This document shows positions 1 through 8,832 of a stretch of 64,000 nt of DNA, piece by piece. Each line of letters starts with the position of its first letter. Within the stretch, counting starts at the first letter, position 1. The stretch is from Tenacibaculum sp. AHE14PA. GTDB lineage: Bacteria > Bacteroidota > Bacteroidia > Flavobacteriales > Flavobacteriaceae. Where the stretch lies: the NCBI RefSeq assembly GCF_019278465.1, contig NZ_CP058983.1, positions 186,001 to 250,000 on the forward strand, read 5' to 3'. The position numbers and the translations under genes were made by a program. Below the pieces are notes generated by a model. The model was not told the DNA's origin and did no database searches. It was given only the letters and a program-made list of their open reading frames with translations.

Positions 1-883
1 TCGCTAATTTTCTAGTTGCCTTAAAGTTGTGTTCTACAGAAAATTGAAGTCCCAATCCTTCACAATTTTCTATGATATCTTTTGCTGATTCATGACTTAT
101 ACGTTCAAAAAGTGTGATAGGTAAATGTTCCTTTAACTCTGGAAGAATAGCATCAGGCATTCCAATTTTTTCAGTTAAAAAAGAAGTATGCTCTTTATTA
201 TTGATATCAAATGAAGTTAAATGAATGTTTATTAACTGATGTGTTTGGTTGATAACACGGATTGTTTTTTTAGATTGATGTTCTCTCCAAATAGTACTGC
301 TTTCGGCATAACTAAGATTTTTTATAATAACTGTTCCGTCTTTTAAAGTTTGTATTGGTTGCTTAATTTTAGCTATAAGTCTTTTTAAATCACTTTTAGG
401 AAAATCATTGTTAATATATATTGTAAACACATCTTTTCTAGGATTAGAATAACATACTAAAGCATCTATACGCCCTTGAAGTGCAATTGCGGTAGCTTCA
501 GAAACACCACCTAATACAATACCTGGTTGTGCCAATAACATGTTTAATGATTCTGATGGTTTGCAACCTAAAAATTCTGACAGTTGATTAATTACTTTAG
601 GTAGTTTTAAAATATCTTCAAAATAAATACTGATTTCTACTTGTTCTTTAGCTAGATTTATTTTTTCTTTTTCATCAGTAATTTGCACCTCTAAACCAAG
701 TTTAGATAATGTTAAAGCTGCTTTTTCAGCTAAGTCTAAATCTATTTTTTGAAATAAAACAGCAGGAGCATTGTAGAGCATTTTTAAAATGAACTCTTGT
801 GGCATTTTAAAAGAGTCGGCTAATAATTTTGAAACACTCGGATTAGCGGTTCCTATAGAGTTGATAATTACAGTATTTTCCAT
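1..883 (-). CDS. Partial protein of tandem L7/L12-like modules
   Basis: The frame opens with ATG at 883 and is still open at the left edge after 294 codons, so the C-terminus is missing. I do not recognise it as a named protein. Three similar segments are visible at about residues 19-67, 98-146 and 234-282. Each follows the pattern L-x-x-x-(I/L)-G-x-P, then L-x3-L/A-P, then an A-x-x-x helix and a closing L-x-V strand, for example KIGMPDAILPEL and FKMPQEFILKML. This resembles the C-terminal fold of ribosomal protein L7/L12. Between modules are beta-rich linkers such as VFTIYINNDF. No signal peptide or membrane segment is seen. The function is unknown; the L7/L12-like reading is a pattern match by eye. 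Confidence 0.7.
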   Translation of the reverse strand, partial: MENTVIINSIGTANPSVSKLLADSFKMPQEFILKMLYNAPAVLFQKIDLDLAEKAALTLSKLGLEVQITDEKEKINLAKEQVEISIYFEDILKLPKVINQLSEFLGCKPSESLNMLLAQPGIVLGGVSEATAIALQGRIDALVCYSNPRKDVFTIYINNDFPKSDLKRLIAKIKQPIQTLKDGTVIIKNLSYAESSTIWREHQSKKTIRVINQTHQLINIHLTSFDINNKEHTSFLTEKIGMPDAILPELKEHLPITLFERISHESAKDIIENCEGLGLQFSVEHNFKATRKLA

Positions 884-1042
884 GTATTATGTTTTTGGTT
901 ACTATTTATACGACAGTTATGTACTGTTGTGTTTACAAATTTTAAAATATATACATGGTTTTTAGACGTGTGATTAACGTAAATAGCCATATAAACCAAC
1001 CTGAGATTTTAGGGTTGTTTAACCTTCTTAACTTAGGTTGTA

Positions 1043-1050
1043 TAATTTTG
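1043..1050 (+). promoter_or_regulatory. Possible -7 element of the two-component operon
   Basis: TAATTTTG fits the Bacteroidota -7 consensus TAnnTTTG about 70 bases before the ATG at 1121. No well-spaced TTG at -33 is seen. The rest of 884-1120 shows no gene or strong structure. Confidence 0.35.
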
Positions 1051-1120
1051 AAGGGAATTTGAAGAAAATTGTTTCTTTGTAGCTGAATAAAGTATATTTA
1101 ACGCTTAAAACTAACGAACC

Positions 1121-1792
1121 ATGATTACACCTTTATTATTAGCAATTACAGTTATTGCTTTCGGAATTTATATTTATAAGTTTCCACCAACAAAACCAAC
1201 AGACACATCTAAAAACAGCATTTGTTTAGATTATTCTGCGGAACCAATGAACCAACTCAGTGTGCCTTTAGTTCACGAAATGGTAAATGGCTACAAAAAC
1301 AATCAACTGGCAAAGATTAATAGTAGTTTAAATATGGACGATGCCCATTCTATAAGATTTGAGCTAGAAACTTTGAAAGCATTTATCTACCACACAGAAA
1401 TGAATGCTAAAAAGCATAAGATATCAAGTAAAGATTTAGGCTTACGTATCTACTATTCTCGTTATCCTGAAAAAGAAACATGGAAAAGACCGTATACTGA
1501 TTTATCTGATTTTTTAGGTAACTCTACCACTGAAAAATACGAGAAGTTACATACTTTAGTAATGATACCAACAATACGTAGGGGAGAAACAGATTTCGAT
1601 TTTAATCCTTTAGACGAAAAAACGTATACTACAAGTTTAAAGAAAAACGAAGCATATCTAAACAATGGTTCTCAAACTAGAACTGCAGCATTAGGTGGAG
1701 GTAGAAATTCAGGAGGTTCTTCTAATAGCATAGGTTCTCAAAATCATGGAGGATTAATACCTCCAGTAGATGGAGGAGGTGAAGGTTTTTAA
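1121..1792 (+). CDS. Membrane-anchored protein of unknown function, first gene of two-component operon
   Basis: A 223-residue protein I do not recognise. It starts with one hydrophobic segment (residues 2-20, LLLAITVIAFGIYIYKF), which may be an anchor or uncleaved signal. A polar alpha/beta region follows (about 30-175). The tail from about 185 is rich in Gly, Ser and Asn and ends in GGGEGF, so it is probably disordered. The next gene starts three bases after the stop, and a histidine kinase and response regulator follow in the same run. It may supply sensing input to a kinase that has almost no sensor domain; that is inference from context. Confidence 0.75.
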   Translation: MITPLLLAITVIAFGIYIYKFPPTKPTDTSKNSICLDYSAEPMNQLSVPLVHEMVNGYKNNQLAKINSSLNMDDAHSIRFELETLKAFIYHTEMNAKKHKISSKDLGLRIYYSRYPEKETWKRPYTDLSDFLGNSTTEKYEKLHTLVMIPTIRRGETDFDFNPLDEKTYTTSLKKNEAYLNNGSQTRTAALGGGRNSGGSSNSIGSQNHGGLIPPVDGGGEGF

Positions 1793-1795
1793 TAT

Positions 1796-2449
1796 ATGCA
1801 TGAGTTATATCCATATATGAATAAAGTATTACTAGTAGCAGAATTTTTATCTGCTCTAGTTGCTTTTTTCTACTATAAAAAAGTTAAATATAATTATTGG
1901 AAATGGTTTTCTATTTATTTAATATTTATTTTTATACAAGAACTGTATGGTAATTTTTTTCACGTCTTTTTATCAATAAGAAAACAAGATTATTATGCTT
2001 TTTTTGGTATCCCAATTCAATATTTTTTTTTTTATTGGTTATACGCTTATAGATCTCAAAAAAATGTTAAGTTATTTATCTTTTGTTGTTTTATTTATTT
2101 AATATCTTTTATTCCTTTGGAAATTTATAAAGATAAAGTCAGAACACTATATTCTTTGAATTTAACGACAGGAAGTGTCTTATTGATTATTCTAATAATT
2201 TTAGAATTCTTAAAACAAATAAAAAATGATAATATTTTAAAGTTTAAGGAAAATAAAATGTTTTATATAAATATTGGGGTCACATTATTTTATATAGGCA
2301 CTTATCCTTTTATTGCTTTTTACAATGAATTAATAAAAATACAATATCTAGATATATGGAATGCTTACTATTTATATTTATTAATATCTAGTAGTATTAT
2401 GTATTTATTATTTGCAGCATCTTTTATATGGGGGAAACATCAATCGTAA
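1796..2449 (+). CDS. Polytopic membrane protein of unknown function
   Basis: A 217-residue, very hydrophobic protein with about six predicted membrane helices (for example around 12-27, 38-58, 71-85, 92-107, 121-137 and 160-215). Aromatic residues are dense (FFHVFLS, YFFFYWLYAY). No catalytic motif is visible. It starts 3 bases after the upstream stop and overlaps the kinase gene by 22 bases, which suggests translational coupling. It may be the membrane sensor or partner for the kinase, which has a single helix of its own. Confidence 0.75.
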   Translation: MHELYPYMNKVLLVAEFLSALVAFFYYKKVKYNYWKWFSIYLIFIFIQELYGNFFHVFLSIRKQDYYAFFGIPIQYFFFYWLYAYRSQKNVKLFIFCCFIYLISFIPLEIYKDKVRTLYSLNLTTGSVLLIILIILEFLKQIKNDNILKFKENKMFYINIGVTLFYIGTYPFIAFYNELIKIQYLDIWNAYYLYLLISSSIMYLLFAASFIWGKHQS

Positions 2450-3204
2450 TAATAATAGTTTTATTTAATATAATTTTTATTGCTTTTTTAGTAGGGATAG
2501 GAATCTTTATTCGTGAATACCGTATAAAAAAGAAAGCGCATTTACATCAAATTTCTACTATTGACGAAACACATAAAGAAGAATTACTAGAAACTCAACT
2601 TGAAATTCAAACTCAGACCATGCAATATATTGGACAAGAAATTCATGATAATATTGGTCAGAAATTAACATTAGCTAGTATATATACGCAACAGCTAATT
2701 TTTGAAAATAAGGCTCCTCAAGTAAACGAAACTATTGAAGGGATTAATGATATTATAAATCAGTCTTTACAAGAACTTCGACAGTTATCAAAATCGTTGA
2801 CAGACGATTCTATTAAAAACAATACTCTTTTATATTTAATTGAAAAGGAATGTGAAAAAATTAATGATTTAAAAAAATGGAATGTTTATTTTTCAAGTAC
2901 TATTGAAACGGAATTACAATCGTATCAAATTAAAAGTATTCTGTTTAGAATTACCCAAGAATTCCTTCAAAATAGTATGAAGCATGCTGCCTGTGAAAAC
3001 ATTTTAGTTTCTTTAGATACAACTAATAACGCTATCAAGTTCACTCTAGAAGATGATGGTATTGGTTTTAATTCTGAAACGATAAAACCTGATGGTATCG
3101 GTCTTAAAAATATAAAAAAGAGAACAGAATTAGTAGGTGGAAAAATGAAATTAGAAAGTCAAGAAAATAAAGGAACGAAATTAATTATAGAAATCCCCAT
3201 TTAA
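2428..3204 (+). CDS. Sensor histidine kinase, NarX/LiaS-type (HisKA_3)
   Basis: A 258-residue kinase with one N-terminal membrane helix (about 5-28), a short coiled linker, and the HisKA_3 dimerisation box with the phospho-acceptor His73 in GQEIHDNIGQKL. The GHKL ATPase domain follows: N box around FLQNSMKHA, G1 in DDGIGF, G2 in GIGLKNI, ending in GTKLIIEIP. There is no PAS, GAF or periplasmic sensor domain, so input probably comes from the two upstream membrane proteins. The partner response regulator starts directly after the stop (TAAATG). HisKA_3 kinases normally pair with NarL/LuxR-type regulators, as here. Confidence 0.9.
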   Translation: MGETSIVIIIVLFNIIFIAFLVGIGIFIREYRIKKKAHLHQISTIDETHKEELLETQLEIQTQTMQYIGQEIHDNIGQKLTLASIYTQQLIFENKAPQVNETIEGINDIINQSLQELRQLSKSLTDDSIKNNTLLYLIEKECEKINDLKKWNVYFSSTIETELQSYQIKSILFRITQEFLQNSMKHAACENILVSLDTTNNAIKFTLEDDGIGFNSETIKPDGIGLKNIKKRTELVGGKMKLESQENKGTKLIIEIPI

Positions 3205-3840
3205 ATGAAAAAGACAATTGTTATTGTTGACGATCATGTTTTAATAGCCAAAGCATTGAGTAATATTATTTCAAATTTTGAAGGATTTGAAGTACTATAT
3301 GTATGTGAAAATGGTGTAGATTTTCAAAATAAAATAAAAACAAAAGGGATTCCTGACATCGTTTTATTAGATATAAGTATGCCTATTATGGATGGTTTTG
3401 AAACTGCGAAGTGGATTAAAGAAACACATGCTACTATTTTAATTATGGCTTTGAGTATGCAAGATGATGAGTCGAGCTTAATTAAAATGATTAAAAATGG
3501 CGCAAAAGGATACCTCTTGAAAAATGTATATCCTACTGATTTGGAAAAAGCGTTGAAAGGGTTGATTGAAAAAGGACGTTTTTTTCCTGAATGGGCTTCT
3601 AGCAAAATATTTGCGAGTATTGGCAATGACTCTAACAATGAAAAAATAAAATTGTCTGATCGTGAGATAGAATTTTTGAAATATTCAGTTACTGAGATGA
3701 ACTATAGAGAAATTTCAGAAAAGATGTTTTGCAGCCCAAGAACTGTCGAAAATTACAGAGATAGCTTATTTGAAAAATTAGAATTAAAATCGAGAGTGGG
3801 TTTAGCGGTCTATGCTTTAAAAAATGGATTTACCGAGTGA
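3205..3840 (+). CDS. Response regulator, NarL/LuxR family
   Basis: A 211-residue protein. The receiver domain has the acidic pair Asp9/Asp10, phospho-acceptor Asp56 (VLLDISMP) and Lys106 (GYLLKN). The C-terminal LuxR-type helix-turn-helix is at about 150-211 (LSDREIEFLKY ... SPRTVENYRDSLFEKL). It is directly adjacent to the kinase gene and is very probably its cognate regulator. Its targets cannot be read from the sequence, and no repeated operator was noticed upstream of 1121. Confidence 0.92.
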   Translation: MKKTIVIVDDHVLIAKALSNIISNFEGFEVLYVCENGVDFQNKIKTKGIPDIVLLDISMPIMDGFETAKWIKETHATILIMALSMQDDESSLIKMIKNGAKGYLLKNVYPTDLEKALKGLIEKGRFFPEWASSKIFASIGNDSNNEKIKLSDREIEFLKYSVTEMNYREISEKMFCSPRTVENYRDSLFEKLELKSRVGLAVYALKNGFTE

Positions 3841-3953
3841 TTGATATGTGTTGTTTTTATAATGTGTTATATATAGTTTTAATTCAGTTGATGAAGCTGA
3901 AATATCTTTTTATAGATTAGCTCTATTATTTTTAAAAGCTGTAAAAGACTACT

Positions 3954-3961
3954 TATCTTTG
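3954..3961 (+). promoter_or_regulatory. -7 element of the DbpA-like helicase gene
   Basis: TATCTTTG matches TAnnTTTG, 34 bases before the start codon at 3996. The leader would be about 30 nt. The remaining intergenic sequence from 3841 shows nothing else. Confidence 0.5.
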
Positions 3962-3995
3962 CAGTCGATAAAAACTTCATAGATATTTAAATATT

Positions 3996-5309
3996 ATGGC
4001 AATGACAATGAAAACACAAGAAGATATTTTAGCAAAATTAAATATTTATGAGTTAAATGAAATGCAACAAAAAGCTATTTCGGTAATTGATACGAATGCA
4101 AATACGGTTATACTTTCACCAACAGGGACAGGAAAAACCTTAGGTTTTTTATTACCTGCGTTAAAATTAATAGATTTTGAAAATAAAGAAATTCAAACTT
4201 TAATTTTAGTACCATCAAGAGAATTAGCAATTCAAATAGAGCAGGTAATTCGTGAAATGGGAACTGGGTTAAAAGTAAACGCAGTGTATGGTGGTCGTTC
4301 GATGACGAAAGATAAAACCGAATTAAAACATATACCAAGTATTTTAATTGGTACACCAGGAAGAATTTTAGATCATTTTGCAAATGAACGCTTTTCTAAA
4401 GACAGTATAAAAACTTTAATTTTAGATGAGTTTGATAAATCGTTAGAAGTAGGTTTTGAATCTGAAATGAGAGGTATTATAAATCAATTACCAAATCTTA
4501 AAAAACGTATTTTAACATCTGCAACGCAAGAAACTGAAATTCCTGCATTTGTAGGTTTACATAAACCTACAGTATTAAATTACTTGACAGGAAAAAAATC
4601 TAGGCAATTAACTTTAAAAACAGTTGTTTCTCCTATCAAAAACAAAAACCAAACATTGGTTAATTTGTTACAACATATAGGAAATCATCAAGGGATTATT
4701 TTTTGTAATTTAAAAGATAGTATCAGTCACGTAAGTGAATTCTTAACAAAAAATAAAATAGCACATAGTTGTTTTTCTGGAGGGATGGAACAAAGAGATC
4801 GTGAACGTTCATTAATTAAATTCAGAAATGGTACAAGTCAAGTTTTAATTGCAACCGATTTGGCTGCAAGAGGAATTGACATTCCTGAAATGAAATATAT
4901 TATTCATTATGAATTACCAGAAAGAATAGAGGAGTTTACACATAGAAATGGTAGAACGGCAAGAGTAAATGCAAAAGGAACGGCATATATTTTAAAATGG
5001 CAAAAAGAAAGTTTGCCAGAATTTCTTGCTAATATTCCAAATACAGATATTTCTCAGAAAGAAAAATTGAAAGCGCATTATTGGGAAACTTTATTTATTT
5101 CTGGAGGTAGAAAAGATAAAATATCAAAAGGAGATATTGCAGGTTTATTCTTTAAAAAAGGAAATTTAACAAAAGAACAATTAGGTGTAATCGAATTAAA
5201 ACAAGATTGCGCTTTTATAGCAGTGCCTGTAAGTGAAGCAAAAAAGTTAATTGAAGAACTAAATAATACTCGTTTAAAGAATAAAAAAGTGCGTATTACT
5301 TTAGCTTAG
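3996..5309 (+). CDS. DEAD-box RNA helicase, DbpA-like
   Basis: A 437-residue helicase. Visible motifs are the Q-motif glutamine (NEMQQKAI), motif I SPTGTGKT, Ia PSRELA, Ib GTPGR, motif II DEFD in place of DEAD, motif III SAT, motif V ATDLAARGID and motif VI HRNGRTAR. The last 70 residues (ISKGDIAGLFF ... KKVRITLA) look like the DbpA-type RRM domain that directs DbpA to 23S rRNA helix 92. A role in large-subunit assembly is therefore likely by family. The Ala-to-Phe change in motif II is unusual, but the Asp and Glu that bind Mg-ATP and the final Asp are kept. The start could also be the second ATG at 4002 or the third at 4008. Confidence 0.9.
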   Translation: MAMTMKTQEDILAKLNIYELNEMQQKAISVIDTNANTVILSPTGTGKTLGFLLPALKLIDFENKEIQTLILVPSRELAIQIEQVIREMGTGLKVNAVYGGRSMTKDKTELKHIPSILIGTPGRILDHFANERFSKDSIKTLILDEFDKSLEVGFESEMRGIINQLPNLKKRILTSATQETEIPAFVGLHKPTVLNYLTGKKSRQLTLKTVVSPIKNKNQTLVNLLQHIGNHQGIIFCNLKDSISHVSEFLTKNKIAHSCFSGGMEQRDRERSLIKFRNGTSQVLIATDLAARGIDIPEMKYIIHYELPERIEEFTHRNGRTARVNAKGTAYILKWQKESLPEFLANIPNTDISQKEKLKAHYWETLFISGGRKDKISKGDIAGLFFKKGNLTKEQLGVIELKQDCAFIAVPVSEAKKLIEELNNTRLKNKKVRITLA

Positions 5310-5324
5310 TCTAAATAGATAAAA

Positions 5325-5363
5325 TAAAAAGGGTATTTACAAATTGTAAATACCCTTTTTTTT
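5325..5363. terminator. Bidirectional rho-independent terminator
   Basis: A 10-bp perfect stem (GGGTATTTAC at 5331-5340 with GTAAATACCC at 5346-5355) is flanked by an A run and a T run. It can serve both the helicase gene (+) and the convergent dus gene (-). Confidence 0.85.
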
Positions 5364-6309
5364 ATTTTTCGCTACTCAAAATTTCTTTAACAGCTGCTTG
5401 ATATTTTTTAGGATTGGTAGCTTTTTTAATTTTCTTATATGTTTTGCGAGGATCTGAAAAAGACTTAGAAAAGTATTCCCAAAACCCTAACATTTTCATT
5501 TTTATAGGTGTTGGCCCAGATAAAGCAGCATCATATTGATGATAAATTTCATCATGAAACTCACCAAAACGTTGCCATCTATCTTTCGGATATTCGGTTG
5601 TGTTATTTTTAATCATTTGTGGTAAAAACGGATCGCCAATTAAACCACGACCAATCATAAAGTGGGTAATACTCGGAAAACGTTCTTGCATCGCTTTAAA
5701 TCCGGCCACAGAAGTAATATCTCCGTTGTAATATAATTGATGTTTAGATACGTCGATACATTTCTGAAAAGCGTCTAAATCAACGCCACCTTTGTATAAT
5801 TGTTTTCCTATTCGAGCATGAATAGCAACATTTTTAAGCGGATATTTCTCTAAAATAGGGAAGGAGTGTAATATTTCTTCGCTATTTTCATAGCCCATTC
5901 GCATTTTCATAGAAACTAAAATGTCGGTTTCGTTATGCGCTTTATGTAAAACTTCGTCAATTCTAGCAGGATTACAAATCAAACCAGATCCCATTCCCGA
6001 TTTTGTAACCATTGGGTATGGGCAACCTAAGTTCCAATTCAATTCTTTATAACCTAAACTTTGCACGTACTTTGCAACAAACAAAAACTCATCAGGATCG
6101 TTTGTAATTACTTGCGGTATTACAGTTAAGGTATGATTGTTTTCGGGTAATAAATCACGTTCATAACTCGATTTAATCTTCATTTTTCCGTTTAAACGGA
6201 TATATGGGGCGTAATAAGTATCAATACCACCAAAGTATTTATGCTGTGCATTTCTAAAACGAAAATCGGTAAAGCCTTGTAAAGGTGATGAAAGTAAAGT
6301 AAAACTCAT
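5362..6309 (-). CDS. dus: tRNA-dihydrouridine synthase
   Basis: A 315-residue FMN enzyme that reduces uridine in tRNA D-loops. The N-terminal SSPLQGFTDFRFR replaces the usual AP-x-G-x-T/S-x-x-x-FR flavin loop. The catalytic Cys96 lies in NLGCPYPMVTKSGMGSGL. KMRMG, a HARIG segment and MIGRGLIGDP give the lysine/FMN phosphate motifs of the TIM barrel. Length and motifs fit the bacterial Dus family; I cannot assign DusA, B or C with confidence. It is transcribed alone, with a possible -7 at 6326-6333. Confidence 0.92.
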   Translation of the reverse strand: MSFTLLSSPLQGFTDFRFRNAQHKYFGGIDTYYAPYIRLNGKMKIKSSYERDLLPENNHTLTVIPQVITNDPDEFLFVAKYVQSLGYKELNWNLGCPYPMVTKSGMGSGLICNPARIDEVLHKAHNETDILVSMKMRMGYENSEEILHSFPILEKYPLKNVAIHARIGKQLYKGGVDLDAFQKCIDVSKHQLYYNGDITSVAGFKAMQERFPSITHFMIGRGLIGDPFLPQMIKNNTTEYPKDRWQRFGEFHDEIYHQYDAALSGPTPIKMKMLGFWEYFSKSFSDPRKTYKKIKKATNPKKYQAAVKEILSSEK

Positions 6310-6325
6310 AGTATGTAATAAGCTG

Positions 6326-6333
6326 CAAATATA
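6326..6333 (-). promoter_or_regulatory. -7 element of dus
   Basis: The minus strand reads TATATTTG, matching TAnnTTTG, about 17 bases before the dus ATG at 6309. Confidence 0.45.
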
Positions 6334-6369
6334 ACTTACTTATCCTTCATATTTTAAAGTTAAACTTTA

Positions 6370-6377
6370 TACTTTTG
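6370..6377 (+). promoter_or_regulatory. -7 element of pbpC
   Basis: TACTTTTG matches TAnnTTTG and ends 17 bases before the ATG at 6395. The expected transcript start lies near 6381-6384, which supports this ATG over the TTG six bases upstream. Confidence 0.55.
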
Positions 6378-6394
6378 AAATAGATAAATTGTTA

Positions 6395-8743
6395 ATGAAA
6401 AGTGTTTTTAACTTCTTAAAAAAGCATAAAATAAAGGCAATCATTATATTTTTTTTAATGATTGCATACTATTATTGTTTGCCTAAAAAACTGTTTGTAA
6501 CACCAACAGCTACTGTTGTTACTGCAAAAAACAACGAGTTGTTAGGTGCTGTGATTGCTAAAGATGGGCAATGGCGTTTTCCTGAATTAGATTCTGTTCC
6601 AACAAAATTCGAACAATGTATTTTACAGTTTGAAGATGCACATTTTTATAAACACTTCGGATTTAATCCGATATCAATAGGAAAAGCATTTTTAGAAAAC
6701 ATAAAAGCTAAAAAGGTGATTCGTGGCGGAAGTACACTTACGCAACAAGTAATTCGATTATCACGTAAAAATAAAGGACGATCTTATCAAGAAAAAATAA
6801 TAGAATTGATTTTGGCAACGCGATTAGAATTTCGATTATCAAAAAAATCAATTTTAAACTTATATGCTTCTCACGCTCCTTTTGGTGGTAATGTGGTAGG
6901 CTTAGAAATGGCATCTTGGCGGTATTTCGGTTTGCAACCACATCAATTATCATGGGCAGAAACAGCAACCTTAGCAGTTTTACCAAACGCTCCTTCGTTA
7001 ATTTACCCGGGTAAAAATCAACAAAAACTAAAAGAAAAGCGTAACCGATTACTTAAAAAATTATATCAAGAAACCATTATTGATAAAATTACTTTTGAGC
7101 TATCATTATTAGAAGAACTCCCACAAAAACCATATACTTTACCAACTTTAGCAACACATTTTGTACAAGAAGTAGCAAATAAACACGAAGGAAAACACCT
7201 ACAAAGTTCTATTGATATTTATTTACAAACACAAGTAAATAACTTAGTAAAACAACATTATTTACGTCAAAAACAAAACGAAGTTTTTAACATAGCGGTT
7301 TTAGTTTTAGATGTTAAAACCAGAAAAGTACTAAGTTATGTAGGAAATTCACCAACAGATAAAGCGCATCAAAAAGATGTAAATAACGTGGTTTCTGCAA
7401 GAAGTACAGGAAGTACTTTAAAGCCATTTTTATATGCACAAATGTTACAAACGGGAGCAATTTTACCAACACAATTAGTGGCAGATGTACCTACCGAAAT
7501 AGCAGGATACACACCTAAGAATTTCGATTTAACTTTTGATGGAGCTGTGCCGGCTAATCAGGCTTTAACACGATCGTTAAATATTCCTGCGGTTCGAATG
7601 TTACAATCATACGGATTAGAGAAATTTAGAGCAGATTTAAAAGAATATTCGATTCGAGATATTAATAAATCGGCCGATTATTATGGTTTGTCATTAATTT
7701 TAGGTGGCGCAGAAGCTAGCTTGTGGGATTTATGTAAAACTTTTGCAAGTTATGCCGGAGTTATAAATCATTATGAAGAAACAAAACATAATTATTATTC
7801 GAATGAATTTACCGAACCTAGTTATATGAAATCAGATAAAATATCTTTTGGAAACGTTCAGGAAAATGAAACTCATATAGATGCCGGCGTAGCTTTTACA
7901 ACCTTAAATACGCTAACTGAAGTTAACAGACCATTTACCGATCAGGCTTGGAAATATTTTGATTCGTCGCAAAAAATAGGATGGAAAACAGGTACAAGTT
8001 TTGGTAATAAAGATGCTTGGGCAATTGGTACGACTCCTAAATATGTCGTTGGAGTTTGGATTGGCAATTCAGACGGAGAAGGAAGACCCGATTTAACAGG
8101 TGTTGGTAGTGCGGCACCCTTGATGTTTAATGTATTTGATGTGTTACCAAAATCAGATTGGTTTTTAGAGCCTTATGAGGCTTTGGTAGAAGAAAGTATT
8201 TGTGAAAAAAGCGGCTATTTGGCATTGCCTATTTGTAAATCTGTTAAAAAAAGAATACCCAAAAACGGAGTGAGAGCAAGGCCGTGTCCGTATCACCAAC
8301 AAATTACTGTTGACACTTCAGAAAAGTTTCAGGTGAACTCTAATTGTGAGTCGATTACAAATATGAAAACGAAAACATGGTTTGTATTACCTCCTTTAAT
8401 GGCACATTATTACCAACAAAAAAACGCAAGTTATAGTGTGTTGCCAAACTACCGAAATGATTGTAATAAGGCGCAAAATAATACGATGGATTTTGTGTTT
8501 CCAACAAAATATCGATCTAAAATATCGTTAACCAAAGGATTAAATAATAGAGTAAATCCTGTAATATTAAAAGTTACTCATGCCAATGCAGATGCTGTTT
8601 TGTATTGGTATTTAAACGATGTTTTTATAGGTAAAACTTCTCAATATCACGAACAAGCGATAACTCCGAAAAGTGGTAATCACAAAATTATTGTGATTGA
8701 TAATTTAGGAAACGAGAAAACCCGATTTTTAGAAATATTATAA
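6395..8743 (+). CDS. pbpC: Penicillin-binding protein 1C
   Basis: About 782 residues. A membrane anchor (about 12-27) is followed by the GT51 glycosyltransferase domain, with catalytic Glu in QFEDAHFYKHFGFNP and RGGSTLTQQ. The transpeptidase domain has SxxK in STGSTLKP (about residue 340), the SxN motif in TRSLNIP, and KTGTS at about 531. The C-terminal part carries the BiPBP_C-like domain typical of PBP1C. It polymerises and may cross-link peptidoglycan at the outer face of the inner membrane. The start is placed at ATG 6395, because the in-frame TTG at 6389 would put it too close to the promoter. It appears monocistronic. Confidence 0.93.
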   Translation: MKSVFNFLKKHKIKAIIIFFLMIAYYYCLPKKLFVTPTATVVTAKNNELLGAVIAKDGQWRFPELDSVPTKFEQCILQFEDAHFYKHFGFNPISIGKAFLENIKAKKVIRGGSTLTQQVIRLSRKNKGRSYQEKIIELILATRLEFRLSKKSILNLYASHAPFGGNVVGLEMASWRYFGLQPHQLSWAETATLAVLPNAPSLIYPGKNQQKLKEKRNRLLKKLYQETIIDKITFELSLLEELPQKPYTLPTLATHFVQEVANKHEGKHLQSSIDIYLQTQVNNLVKQHYLRQKQNEVFNIAVLVLDVKTRKVLSYVGNSPTDKAHQKDVNNVVSARSTGSTLKPFLYAQMLQTGAILPTQLVADVPTEIAGYTPKNFDLTFDGAVPANQALTRSLNIPAVRMLQSYGLEKFRADLKEYSIRDINKSADYYGLSLILGGAEASLWDLCKTFASYAGVINHYEETKHNYYSNEFTEPSYMKSDKISFGNVQENETHIDAGVAFTTLNTLTEVNRPFTDQAWKYFDSSQKIGWKTGTSFGNKDAWAIGTTPKYVVGVWIGNSDGEGRPDLTGVGSAAPLMFNVFDVLPKSDWFLEPYEALVEESICEKSGYLALPICKSVKKRIPKNGVRARPCPYHQQITVDTSEKFQVNSNCESITNMKTKTWFVLPPLMAHYYQQKNASYSVLPNYRNDCNKAQNNTMDFVFPTKYRSKISLTKGLNNRVNPVILKVTHANADAVLYWYLNDVFIGKTSQYHEQAITPKSGNHKIIVIDNLGNEKTRFLEIL

Positions 8744-8751
8744 ATTAATTA

Positions 8752-8823
8752 TCAGAAGCTATTTCCCGCTTTACGCACTCGCTCTCTGCGAGGAGCTCAA
8801 ACAATTGCTGCAATCTGGGGCTA
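8752..8823. repeat. Dispersed intergenic repeat, copy A
   Basis: This segment between convergent genes matches 57466-57536 almost throughout, including the shared core CGCACTCGCTCTCTGCGAGG. Inside it CTCGC-TCTCT-GCGAG forms a small hairpin. It is visibly richer in GC than its surroundings. No coding sequence is seen. Confidence 0.85.
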
Positions 8824-8832
8824 GGAATTTTA

